64,000 nucleotides of DNA from positions 65,815,905 to 65,879,904 of the forward strand of contig CM050690.1 in assembly GCA_027574665.1 (NCBI GenBank), in the 5' to 3' direction. The position numbers were made by a program, and so were the translations under genes. The notes beneath the pieces were generated by a model. It saw nothing but the letters and a program-made list of their open reading frames with translations. It was not told the DNA's origin and did not search any database. This DNA is from Rhynochetos jubatus. Lineage: Eukaryota; Chordata; Aves; Eurypygiformes; Rhynochetidae. Shown here one piece after another: positions 26,377 through 37,615 of this stretch; positions within the stretch are counted from its first letter, which is position 1, and every line of letters begins with the position of its first letter.

Positions 26377-26952
26377 TGTGCTGATTTCAGGCAGGAACGA
26401 GCTCCTTTACTTCACAGTTTGGACGGCTGGCCCAGAGTGGCTGAGAGTTGTTTCATTCCATGGTATCTCAGGCTCAGGGTACACATGCAGTTTAGTGGCT
26501 GGAAGTGGCCGGGGAGTGGTTGTTAAGACTTGGACTGCTTGATAGCTGGGTCATTAACTACTTTGTTGGCTCTTGTCGAGGTTGTTAGTAGTGGGGCAGG
26601 TTCCTTTGTTAGTAGGTTGAGGGGTCAGCTGGCTTTTGTCCCAGTTGGGTTGTGGCCCTGGGGCTCTGACCTGGGGGTTCTTGGGCTTCGACTCTCACTG
26701 CCTGGGACCTGGCTGTGTGTTGGCCAGTGGGTGGTGAGCTATTGTATCATATATTTTCTATCATTTTAATTACTAATTAGTAGCAGTATTGTTAATATTA
26801 GTATAATTATAATTTTCATTTATACTATTAAATGTTTCTTACCTCAACTTTACAAGCTTTCTTGTCGTTTCCTTTGACTCCCCTCCTGCACTGGGGAAGA
26901 GGAGTGAGAGGCTGTGTGGTACTTAATTGCTAGATAAGGTTAAACCACGACA
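26377..26952 (+). mobile_element. Solo LTR, avian ERV family (plus strand)
   Basis: The element begins TGTGCTGATTTCAG and ends GGTTAAACCACGACA. These are the terminal sequences of a common avian LTR family with TGT...ACA ends, whose sense strand starts TGTCCTGGTTTCAGC. The middle carries the family's 'ggtggtgagc.attg' block (26727) followed by an AT-rich stretch and 'ctattaaatgtttcttacctcaac'. Flanking 5-base sequences are ACCTG and ACCTA, a 4-of-5 target-site duplication. No internal retroviral region is attached, so it is a solo LTR left by recombination. I place it with ERVL-type LTRs (TguLTR5-like) from memory. It appears older than the copy at 43787. Confidence 0.8.
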
Positions 26953-29900
26953 ACCTACTTTCAAGCACAGTAAGTACTGTAGTCCTCAAATGACAAAACT
27001 AGGTCTTCTCGTTTATGCTTTAACAGATCTGTTATGGCCAGGGCTTTTCCTGTTTTACCTGGTTACACTAATGGCTCCAGATTCTGAGAACTTCTTGGGA
27101 TGGCTTTGATAATTACTGACAAAGATGCCTTTTTTAGAAAGCAGTTTTCCTTGAAGTCATGAAAGTAGTTTTTGGAATGGAAATATCCACAACATGGAAC
27201 AACCAGATAAATTTGGAGCTTCTTGGTTTATTAAGGCCAGTGCTTAATCCTGACTGCTCCATTGCAAAGTATGTATACCACAAGGTCTGCACTGATATTA
27301 TTTTACACCTAGGAGCTGATTTTCCTTGGGCTATTGAACAGTTCAGCACTCGCGTCATATAGATGCATATGACTCAATGCGAGGAAGGCAGAGGTTATCT
27401 CCACAGAGAGACAATGCTGTCTCTCAACCTGCACCCCAGGTCTACTGCACACTACATCTAATGTCTGGAAATTAGAAGAAATTGAATATATCTCACATCA
27501 GCAGTACTCCCAGTTGTCTTGCTGCACTAGTTCATCTTGCTCTGTGGTGTGTATGTCTCAAACAGCATTCAGCAGATAGAGTATCAGAGTCCATGAATAA
27601 ACAAAAGGTCTTCCTGACAGTGCATCCCTGTGGCTGGCCCTGAAGATGTGTCTCCGGTTATCTGGGATTCTGTTATTTTTCAGTCAGCAACTGCATTCAG
27701 CTTGACTCTGCAGGATCTTGTGTAGGTGTTTCACCACACGTTTCGTAGCATGTCCACAGAGCCTTCTTTCCCATGCAGGGAATAAACAGAGCAACAGTGT
27801 GCTTGCCGAGACGTTTGGTGTGCCTGTCTGTGCAGCACTTGCTTGGGTGGAAGTGGTTATAAGAAATACTGTGCCCTGAGAAAAGACGCAGGGGCAAAAA
27901 AAGGACCCAGAGGGCCCAGAAAGGTCACCAAGGGTTATTGGTGCTGTGTGGTAGCTCACTGACATGACTGGAGCAAGGTGGGGGGTGTTGGCCTTCCTCT
28001 CTGAGGACAGAGGTTCTTTCAGCTGTGCTTCTGCCTTCAGTTTAAAGCTCAGATTAATACTTGATTGCCAAGGCTTCTCTTCCTGCCCCCAGCAGAGTTT
28101 TGCATTGTCATTCAAATCAGTTTTCCACAGTGCAAGGTCCTCTTGGGAGTGGAGCAAAACAGCAGTCTGTTCTGTCCTGTGAGTCTTGGAGGGCTTTGGC
28201 CCATTCAACACTTTGCAGGAGCAATGCAGCACCCCAGAAAATCAAATTTCACTGTAGATAAATTCAAGAGTGAAGAAAGTGCTGTCTTGAGTTTCTACAG
28301 ACTAAATGAATAAATAATGAATGCATTATTTCCAGCAAATAGTGTGGATATGGGCAAATGATAGGATGTTACTAAGATCTCCCATACCACCCCCTAGCAC
28401 TCAGCTGGCTACTTGCATGTTCTTAGTCCACTTATGGTGGCCTAAAATGTTCTTTCCCCCCTCATTTGAATTGTACCCATTTTTCTGCTTGCAAAATAAC
28501 TGTGTAAAACTTTGAAAATTTCATACTCCAAAATAGACAGTGAGTGTTTCACTTCAGCTGTCTATAGGCAATTGACCAAGACTGTTCTGTGCATGACTGG
28601 TTATTCATTGTCAGCGTAGGATGTTGGACACTAAGGGCACATGGTACCTTTTTTACAGATGGACTGGCTGTCTCTGTAACCAGCATTCTGCTGTGGTGGC
28701 GACTCTACAAACATTTATAACCTGAGCTAACTCATAAGCCTTTCTGGAAGTATTCTTGTGAATGAGACGTTGTTAATCTAACCAGTGTAGAAAGCAAACA
28801 GGGAAGATTATGAAAACCATCAGAGCAAACTTGTGGTAACACAGGCAGTTTGGATAAAGGTTAATGAAAATGTCGCTCTTTGTTACAAGTTTAATTCACA
28901 CTTAAGCTACATTCAACAGAAGAGTAGTTATACAAAACTGTCAAACAGAAACATCTTTAAAACTTCCTTTATTCTGTGAAATAGACACTTTTGAAACTTA
29001 GCCATATGATTTGTTGCTGTTGGCTAAATTCTTTGTGTATCCAAATTAATTTATTCTGTAGGTTTATGGAAACCTACTGGCACACACCGTGTATTGAACT
29101 GGAAAGTTACAATTTTTCTACATCTGGTGTAAGAAAATGAAGACACATTTCTGATGGACAAATATGTTTAGAGGTTGGACAGTATTTATTTTACTGATCT
29201 GTGGCTTATTCACAAAAGATTTCATACAAGACTGAAATCCCCTTCTGTGCAGTGAAATTTGTAGGAAGGATTTTTCAAGGAAGTCAAAGTAGTAGCAGGG
29301 AATTATTTTTTTTCTTTTTTTTATAAGCTGATGGGTCCCAGTGTGAAATGGTCATCATACAAAGATTTGAGAATGGGTGCTGATCTTTCAGCTTTTACAT
29401 TTTTGTTGGAGAAATGTATCTGAATAATGATGGAAGTGTTGAAATAACATTTGAAAAAAAAATATTGTTGTCTACAATGAAGTGATGATGAAGGTCTTGT
29501 CTACACCCAAGTAATGCAAAATGCATCACAACTATGTATCAGGAGCTCCTAAGGTTTTTTTAGTATGTAAAAGTTGTAGCAGGATTAGATTGCTTTCTGT
29601 GGGGCTAATTCCAACTTTACTGCTCAAGTAGATGGAAACTAATGACTTAATTCCAAAAGAAACTCAGATGGGTTTCCACTGTTTCTCCAAGGGTCTGGCT
29701 GCTGAAGTGTGATTAGCTGCAGCTGAAAAGGGGTGGGGTTGCTCTGCTGCAGTCTTACTGTAAAGCTAGGCCTATTCAGATGGTGGTGGGATCAGATGGG
29801 AACTATTCAGGCCTGAGCTGGAGTGATTGAGCAGGGTGAGGTAGGAGTTACTAGAGCTCCCTACTGTAGAAATATGTGGGATGTACAACTTGCTAGGGTG

Positions 29901-30806
29901 GTGCCTACATCTTGGTCTTACAAATTATCCCATTGCCCACTGCATTTTGTGAGGGATGGCCAGGAAAGGGTTATGGGCTGTAATTTGGACATCTGATGTA
30001 AACGTTTCATTAGGTGTCTAAACCAACTGCGGCAAAAGGATTGCTGAGCAGGGGATCCATATGAACTGGCAGAGGGAGGTGGAATGCCTGTGAAAGCTCA
30101 GTGCTGACCAAGTAAGCTCAGTTGTGGCTCCAAAAGGATTGGCATGGTAGAAGTTGTAATTCAAATGTGAAGGGAAAGGCCAACGAACATGGCCCGGTGA
30201 AGACGGAATTGAAGTGTAAATAGCTGTAAGTACAGACAGAGTTGAAAGACCAGCTGCAGGCAGCCTGCAAACTAGTCTACAGTCTGCTGAGGCTGCGACT
30301 TTCAGCTCAGGAAAATCCCTGTACATGTTTCTCTTTCAGTATTGCCACTTTCCCACAGGCATGTAAAGTCCTTGGAAACTGAAAGTAAAGATGTTTCAGG
30401 AAACCTTTCTGCTCCAAAAAGATTACAAGGTATTTCTTGAGAAAAATGACAAGATATACTTCCTGCACTCTGCACACACAGAACTGACACACAGAGAATC
30501 GTTTACTTGATTTGCAGGATAAACCAAACTTTTTTTTTTTTTCCCACAAGTGTGTCTTTGTGTCAGCCAAACAAGCAGTGAGAGCACACCATTTAATTGA
30601 TTTCAAGACCACCTCTTACATATATGGAAACTGGAGTGTTGACGATGCCTGTGTGTGAGGTAATCCATGAAGTAACTCCATGCAGGTGTTACCTAAGTCA
30701 TTGCACTGTGACTGGAGACAGTGTCATTCCCCAAGAGCTATCTGGTTTTTGGGCCCAGTATTGGGGACAGTATGCATGCTTACTTGTTTTACATTGGTTT
30801 GTCTGT
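26953..30806. other. Non-coding stretch, no gene seen
   Basis: No supported gene. The longest open frame of the window lies here on the minus strand (27684-28232, 182 codons). It overlaps four open frames on the plus strand and shows no domain, signal peptide or repeat pattern, so I treat it as chance. T runs occur near 29309-29322 and 30530-30542. No mobile element was recognised. Confidence 0.55.
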
Positions 30807-31485
30807 CTGTTGATATTCTATTTACTCTGAAGATGTATGAAAATCTTTAGTTTCCAAGCACTGTGAAAATGATAAAGTGTCCCCGGGCACGCCACACTCT
30901 GTTCAGAAAACAGCAGGTAGTAGGACAGTGTCTAAGGTCTCAGCAGCCGATACAGCACAGGAGGGGAGCTGACGGGTGGGAGCTGATGGTGGATGGCAGA
31001 GGAAGGGCAGAGGAAGAGCAAAGGTTGCATCACTAGAAGGATGGTGTTACACAGCAGAGGCAAGAGATCAGCTTGCAGACGGGTCTGTTAAGGTGAGTTT
31101 CCACCACCCTCAGTGCGATGCCTCCCCAGGGACAGGGCTCCACCACGCTGAGGAAAGCCTGAGATTCAGGCAACCTGCACGCAGTTGCAAGTGGCAAGTG
31201 CTTCCCTACACTCTGCTGGCCTTGCTCCTACCTGAATGCTACTCATGAGCTGCACTGATTTAGGTTGCCAGGTGTCACTCAGGAAAGATTCTGCACAGAA
31301 GATGATTCACTAGCCATATAGCACCTGGGAGTCTGACAGCGGCTGGTATTCTTATTTATGGGTGTAGCAGGGTGTGTAGCAGTGTACATGGCCCAGTAAC
31401 ACCAGGAAAACGCACTAAGCAAAGAGGCTTTGAAGTGTTTAAGACCCCTGTGGATGGAAATGCTCACTTCACCTGTATGTTAGAT
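30807..31485 (+). repeat. Left arm of a large inverted repeat
   Basis: The reverse complement of this block recurs at 36297-36967. Between 30834 and 31485 the two arms differ by five substitutions (all transitions), one 11-base tandem unit present here and absent there (within 30992-31020), and one 3-base indel near 30845. The outermost 27 bases (30807-30833) are also shared but much less alike: 12 identical bases, then about 9 of 15. The arm is richer in GC than its surroundings. It holds a 90-codon open frame (30976-31248), largely shared with the other arm, with no known domain. It includes a strong donor-like AAG|GTGAGT at 31090-31098. I do not recognise the family. It may be a local duplication or an unclassified interspersed repeat. 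Confidence 0.9.
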
Positions 31486-33443
31486 GCTGTGTAAAAAGTA
31501 CAAACTCCTGCAACAACTCTCTGGGCTTTAGAAATGACAACAATGGCCACTAGTACAGAGGAAAACCATTCCTGCACCCTTCATTGCCCTCTTGCAATGG
31601 AAATGGGGATTCTTTTATTGAGAGTGGAAGTGACAAGCCTATGGGGTGAAACATCCATCTCTGCCACTCCCGGCCCTGATGGCTAAGTGTTGAGCAGTTT
31701 TATATCTTCACCTTTCCCTTCACATCTTCTGTGCTACAAAAGTGGGTGTGTGCCCTTTTTCTTCACATGGTTCATTGATTTCCACGCTTGATAATGCAGG
31801 TCTTTCCTCTGCCCTTTGACACCAAATTAAACTTTAATTCCGGTGAAGGTGGAAGGACTGCTGAGCAGGAGTTCTGCTGAACGCTCAATGAGATCTTCTG
31901 GGAGTTAATTACACTGCAGGTCTCTTGTCCTCACAGCTCATTAAATCCCGTCCCCCTCCCTGGGTATGCTATTTCCAGCTAAAGGCAGCTCTTTATCCCC
32001 AAGTGACTGCTATCTTTCCTAGCTAATAACTGCAGCTTGTCTGCTCCTTTTGCCATTTTACAGGAAAGGCCTCTCTTGCTGATAGCAGCTTGATTTGCAT
32101 GCTGTCAGAAAAGCTTATCAGCAATGCCACAGAGGACAGTAAAACAAATCAGTCAATTAGTCATGTACAGTTCATTTTGATTCTTGTGATTAGTTATTAA
32201 CATAAGTAAACAGAAATCCGCTTCAAACTTTGTACTTTTAAAAGGCAGAATGAGCAGCCTATTAGTACTTCAGGGCAAACAAGAACAAGGAGATCAATGG
32301 CAGGCGTGTAATTCATCACAGTAATTAAATGGGTTTAAATACTGTACTAATCTGACGGCTGCTCAGGGAGCCTTTTTTTTTTTTTTTTAATATTATAGGG
32401 AAAAAGGCAGGCAGTGGGAGATAGTCCTTCCATCTCCAGAAAGTGACTCAGAAAGTGTTTCGTCAGCTCAATTTTTTCTCCACAGCAGTTTTATTACATG
32501 GTGTCCTCTCACCTCTCTCATCTAGCCTCTGAAGCACTCTGTGCTAGGAATAAAATTCATCTAGGTCAGCAGATTCTGCCTGTGCTGCACAAATGAGCAG
32601 TGCTGTAAGGGCCCTTGGTCTCCCAAGCAGAAAGCAACGATTCTTGCTGTATTTCCAGTTTCGTTAAATCTCAAGTGACCTTTCTGAGGCACGTTGACTT
32701 CTTTGATGCAAACACGGGGCTCCTCAGTGTTGGAGCTTACATTTACTGATTCTTTTCTGGACTTTACCTTAGACTTTGGTTCTCACATCTCACGGAGTTT
32801 GTTTTCTCATGCTGTGGAGATGGAAAAGATTCCACTAATACATTTCCCACACTAATTTTGTTCAAGCATATTCTCTGTACAGTATGGCTGACTACAGCCA
32901 GCACACAACCACAAGCCAAGCTTCAAAAAATCGTGAGACCAGCTTGAAAATCCTGACATTCATTTTGTTTTTAAAACATTCTGAGATCTTTTACTTGTCT
33001 TCCAGGAAATAAGTTGCTTTTCATGCTAACATTTGCCAGGCTTCTTTCCCACAGATTTTTCTTGTAAACAAAACCTGAAATTCTCCCAAAATCACATGGC
33101 TTCAGGAACTTCTAAGAAAGGTACAAAATGTACCCAGGAGAAAAGACTTGACGAGGGCAAAACTATAAACTGCAGTGCTTTATCTCTAGGAGTGATTCTC
33201 TTATGAAGTCATTGCAAACCTCCATTTATAAATATAATATGGCATCCATTTTTCAAGAGAACCCTAAAAAAGACAGATCACACCCTGGATACCAGTCAAA
33301 GATTTGCCCTTTTCACCAAATAACAGGATCCAGGTTCTTCCAGTTCTTTACGGTACCTAACACCCCCATGTCCCAACCCCTCCCATCTCTGGAGCTCTGC
33401 AGTAGCATTCTGGATGCTCCCATTTTATACATATCACAAAAAT
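31486..33443. other. Inverted-repeat spacer, first part; no gene
   Basis: This is the left part of the 4.8 kb spacer between the inverted arms. No gene or mobile element is visible. The block 31900-32360 has an even composition with many TAAT/ATTA cores and a perfect POU octamer ATTTGCAT at 32093-32100. It looks like a candidate conserved non-coding element. A run of 16 T lies at 32373-32388. Confidence 0.5.
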
Positions 33444-34190
33444 CATGGAATACTCTAGGTTGAAAGTGATGTCTGGAGATCTCTAGTCTAACTGCAACAT
33501 TATATCAAGTTGCTTAGGGTGTTTTCCTGTCAAATTATTAAAACGTCCAAGAATGAATAACGGAGATCCCATGATGTGTCTGGGCATCCTGTCCCAGTGT
33601 TTAGGGAAGAGCAATTTCCTTATGGACAGCTGGAATTTTCTTTGTTGCAAACTGTGATCACTACCCATTGTCCTTTGATTGCACACCTCTGAGAAAAGGC
33701 AAAAATCTGTCTTCTCTACAACCCTTTTCTCTATAGGTCTCCTTAGGAGCTGAAGACAGGTAGAGTCCTTTTCTCCTCAATTCCCTTAGCATCTCAAATG
33801 TCATATGCTCCAGCACCTAACCATTTTAGTGGCCTCCCTCTGGACTCCCAAAACTTCACACTACTCCAGAGGCAGCCTCATGAGTGCCAAATAGAAATGA
33901 ATCATCATTTGCCTTGTCCTACTGGTGATACTCTTGCATTACTGCAAGAGCTTACTGCTGATTTATATTCAGCTTGTTGCCCACCAGGCCTCCCAGGTCC
34001 TTTTCTGCAGAGCTGTGGTGCTAGAGAGCCTCCAGCCTGTACCAACACATGGGGTTATTCCTTCCCAAATGCAGGATTTTGCATTTCTTAGTTGAACTTC
34101 ACAGTAGCCCTTTCAGCCCATTCCTCCAGTTTGAAAGGTAGTTCTGTCCTCCTGCATCTTGGCTGCTTATCTAATTTTCTCAGACCTTCT
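33444..34190 (-). mobile_element. Old CR1 LINE 3' portion, antisense
   Basis: On the plus strand the reversed CR1 3' region is readable but strongly diverged: 'aaaatcatggaat...ggttgaaagtgatgtctgga' (33447), 'ggcatcctgtcccagtgttt' (33582), 'cccattgtcctttg' (33664), 'ctccagcacctaaccattttagtggcctccctctggactc' (33807-33847), 'gcttgttgcccaccaggcctcccaggtccttttctgcagagctg' (33972-34016) and 'acatggggttattccttcccaaatgcagga' (34048-34077). The last blocks correspond to the end of the CR1 reverse-transcriptase gene. The copy is clearly older than the CR1 pieces at 39705 and 47550, and has lost coding capacity. The 3' limit at about 34190 is approximate. Confidence 0.8.
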
Positions 34191-36296
34191 TAGGGTGAAG
34201 AATGCTGACAGCAATCCTACTATCTCTTGGAAATATATCAAATAGTTAATCCCTTATTGATACCTTCTTGCATTGTGTGGATCCCCACATCTGCTGCCTA
34301 TGATCACTCTTCTCCTCTGCAGAGCAAACCAGCTGAGGAGCTAGTTGATAACCATAGCAATCTGTCGTATAAAGAAGCAACATCTTTCTCTCAGCCTCTG
34401 AGGATATTTTAGGACACCGCTCTCCCCTCCCCAAATGCAGCTTTCTGTAGCTCTTCTGTGCTGTTCAAGTGTCAAAGGCTGATGAGTCTGCCGCCTGACT
34501 TTGTCTGCATGCTGAAGGCATGCAGTGTCTGTTCAGAAGGCAGTCAATTAAACAGCAGGCAATTTTGCTGTGACTTCTGTTAAAGGACAGGCAGGAAAAT
34601 GACCACATGCACACCACTTTAGCGGCTTTAACAAAATAATTGTTTATAATCAAATATCATTTTTATGCAAAGGTTGGCACAGAATCAAGTGCCCTTTGCT
34701 ATGACTGCCTGTCGTGAAAAAGGTTTCCTTACAAATAGCTGTCAGGACTGTGACCATAGGGGTGCATGGAAGAATACACTTCTGTATCTGGAAAAAAAAA
34801 AAAACCAACCCCAAAACCCCTAAACTTTTCATTAAGAGTCCACTACTAACACAGCTAGTGTCTGTGAGTTATGCTTTACACTGCAATTGACAATGTGGTG
34901 TCTAAGGGCAAGTTCCAGGGACCAGTGGACAAAAGAACTGATGTTTCTAACAAATACAATTGCCTTCTTGCCCTAATTTTATCTCTGGAGCAGCTCTGCC
35001 TTAGGCTAAAACTCTGTAGGCCCCCAAATACCTGCTCAGAGGAAGTTTAGCAAATTTTGAGAAACTTCATGTACACATGGGTGGCTTCCGTCCCTTTGGG
35101 GTGTCTTGCAGTCCAAGTCCAAACTGAGCCTCAGGAAGGACCAGCCTCAAATTATAGACAAGTTAGAATTTGGATCCTGATAATTATACAGTACTCTTGA
35201 CTAAGAAGACAGGGACACAATCAATAGCTCATTTTCTCTTTCTCCTGGCTGGACAGAATCAGCTGGGGAAAAAGAATTCATAAGCATTCTTTAATATAAT
35301 TTTTTGTCTTTTTAGCTTTAAAGCCTAAGGGAAGACTGCCATGCATGTGAAGCAATATCACAATAAGGAAAAAGTCAACAGAATTAATTCAGTCAGAGGA
35401 GTCATTTATCCTACAAAAAACAAATGATCATTTTTAATCCCTTGTTTTCTTCCTCATTAACACATGACTATTTCTTACCCTTTACCCTGTAGCTAGGAAG
35501 AGAAACAAGAAGTTGCTTGTTTAGCTGTCAGAAATACCACTTCTTGGCTAGCTGGATAGGGTTGATCATGCATGGGAATCTGTATCTCTCCATCCAGAGA
35601 GTGATCAAAGGCAAACTGATTTAGCTCCCTGCATCCACAGTCCAGTACTGTTTGCGCTCATCTTCCACAAACACCATCACTCAGCAGCAGCTGCAAGAAA
35701 ATCTTTAGGAGAGCTAAACTTAAAAGAATGACATTAAAAGCATGTTAGAGATTCCACTTTTTGATAAAGATTAGGCTTCTTTTGGCATCACAAATCATTG
35801 AGCAGGGCCAGCTGTCACTGTGGCTATGGAAATGACCCTACTCTTTGCATTCTGGTTGTTTCAGACACCATCTCCATGGTCCCATAAAGGGAACAGTGGA
35901 GACAGGCTTGAAGACCATCCATACTGAACTCTAGTTGCCCCAGTAACCGCAATAAGCTTCAGTCTGGTTGGTGGCTGGAAGAGGTGTAAGGGAGTAAGCA
36001 ACAACCACCTGTTTCACACCAGAACTGTCGAGCAGTGCGAATAGTAGGGTGGCAGAGAACAACTCTGCTACCCTGTGAAGCATTCACCATGCAGTTAGGC
36101 AGCAGTGTTAGCAGGACAACTACCTCTGGGTCTACTATGGGCTGGCTCTGAGCAGAACTTGGTTTTCCTATGCCCTTCAAGTCCTGTCAGAGCTGAGATG
36201 TGGGAACAAACCTCATCTCTCCTTATCATGGGCAGGTACATCTCTGACTAAGAAGGACAAACATTTGAGAAAGGAGTGAAAGAACTACAAGTGGGT
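34191..36296. other. Inverted-repeat spacer, second part; no gene
   Basis: This is the right part of the spacer. No supported gene. An A run followed by CCAACCCCAAAACCCC lies at 34792-34825. Nothing here looks like a transposase, integrase, polymerase or capsid gene, so the flanking arms are not obviously the terminal repeats of a larger transposon. Confidence 0.6.
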
Positions 36297-36967
36297 ATCT
36301 AACATACAGGTGAAGTGAGCATTTCCATCCACAGGGGTCTTAAGCACTTCAAAACCTCTTTGCTTAGTGCGTTTTCCTGGTGTTACTGGGCCATGTACAC
36401 TGCTACACACCCTGCTACACCCATAAATAAGAATACCAGCCGCTGTCAGACTCCCAGGTGCTATATGGCTAGTGAATCATCTTCTGTGCAGAATCTTTCC
36501 TGAGTGACACCTGGCAACCTAAATCAGTGCAGCTCATGAGTAACATTCAGGTAGGAGCAAGGCCAGCAGAGTGTAGGGAAGCACTTGCCACTTGCAACTG
36601 CGTGCAGGTTGCCTGAATCTCAGGCTTTCCCCAGCGTGGTGGAGCCCTGTCCCTGGGGAGGCATCGCACTGAGGATGGTGGAAACTCACCTTAACAGACC
36701 CGTCTGCAAGCTGATCTCTTGCCTCTGCTGTGTAACACCATCCTTCTAGTGATGCAACCTTTGCTCTTCCTCTGCCATCCACCATCAGCTCCCACCCGTC
36801 AGCTCCCCTCCTGTGCTGTATCGGCTGCTGAGACCTTAGACACTGTCCTACTACCTGCTGTTTTCTGAACAGAGTGTGGCGTGCCCGGGGACACTTTATC
36901 ATTTTCACAGTGCTTGGAAACTAAAGAAGATTTTCATACACCTGCAAATTTAATGGAATATCAACAG
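36297..36967 (-). repeat. Right arm of a large inverted repeat
   Basis: This is the reverse complement of 30807-31485, with about 99% identity across 36297-36940 apart from the indels noted for the left arm. The arm lies between two exact copies of GGGTATCT (36293-36300 and 36970-36977). The inner copy overlaps the last four bases of the arm. Such a direct repeat is what a target-site duplication would look like, and no equivalent flanks the left arm. No transposon ends or open reading frame with a known domain are visible. The minus-strand open frame of 124 codons at 36534-36908 is mostly shared with the left arm. The inner limit is sharp, while the outer 27 bases are less alike. Confidence 0.9.
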
Positions 36968-36989
36968 AAGGGTATCTGTACAAGCTGAA

Positions 36990-37615
36990 CAGCATTGATG
37001 CTGAAGCAGAGCCTGAACAGTGAGGTGGTGTAGGTAGAAAGCAAAAAGGGGATTTGGAAAGAAATAGAGAAGATGGAGAAATGGAAGAAGATACTGGAAG
37101 GACATCTGAAATTGGGAAGATTGTATATCCTGAAGAACATAGAGACCTGAAAGAGGCAGGAAGAAGATGACAAGTCATAACTATAGAAGTGAGAGAAAGG
37201 AGATTCTGAGGTACTTAAGGAAAGAAAAGAGTATAGGAGAAATAAGGTGAAAAGAAGAGGAAAGATAATGGAAGCCAGCTGGGAAACAGTGGAAGGAAAT
37301 TCTTAGGATGGAAAAGTATGGGAAGCTGCAGAGAAAAACACTGGTAGGAGAAAAAAGCCTCTAGTTGGGTTGTGGTTGTTTGGAGGTATTTGAGGGAAGA
37401 AAGAGAAGGACAAGGGTGGCACAGCACAAATCTGAGATTGTGGCTCTGGAGAGGATAAAAAAAAGATGACAAAAGAAAGGAAGAGAGCATTGTGCAGGAG
37501 ACATGAGGAAAAAGGATGACAGAGGAAGAGATAGTAAAAGAGAGTGTAAGAGATGGAATGAAACTGAGTGATGAGAAGAGAGAAACAGGGATGACAAAAA
37601 CACCAGACATGAAGT
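36990..37615 (+). repeat. Purine-rich (GA) strand-asymmetric tract
   Basis: About 600 bases are dominated by A and G on the plus strand: for example 'gggatttggaaagaaatagagaagatggagaaatggaagaaga' near 37049-37091, and 'gaggaaaaaggatgacagaggaagagatag' near 37505-37534. Few pyrimidine runs break it. There is no clean tandem unit, so it is a degenerate purine tract and not a microsatellite. On the minus strand it gives serine/phenylalanine/leucine-rich open frames that are by-products of composition. It starts about 20 bases beyond the right inverted arm. Confidence 0.75.

Noticed and set aside
27684-28232. 182-codon minus-strand open frame as a gene
   Set aside because: It is the longest frame in 64 kb but has no recognisable domain, and several plus-strand frames are open across the same bases. 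A frame of this size is expected by chance at this length.
30807-36967. Whole inverted-repeat unit as a Polinton or other large transposon with terminal inverted repeats
   Set aside because: The spacer has no polymerase, integrase, transposase or capsid frame, contains an old CR1, and there is no direct repeat outside the two arms taken as a unit.
37215-37610. Serine/phenylalanine-rich minus-strand frame as a protein
   Set aside because: Its composition is fully explained by the purine-rich plus strand.
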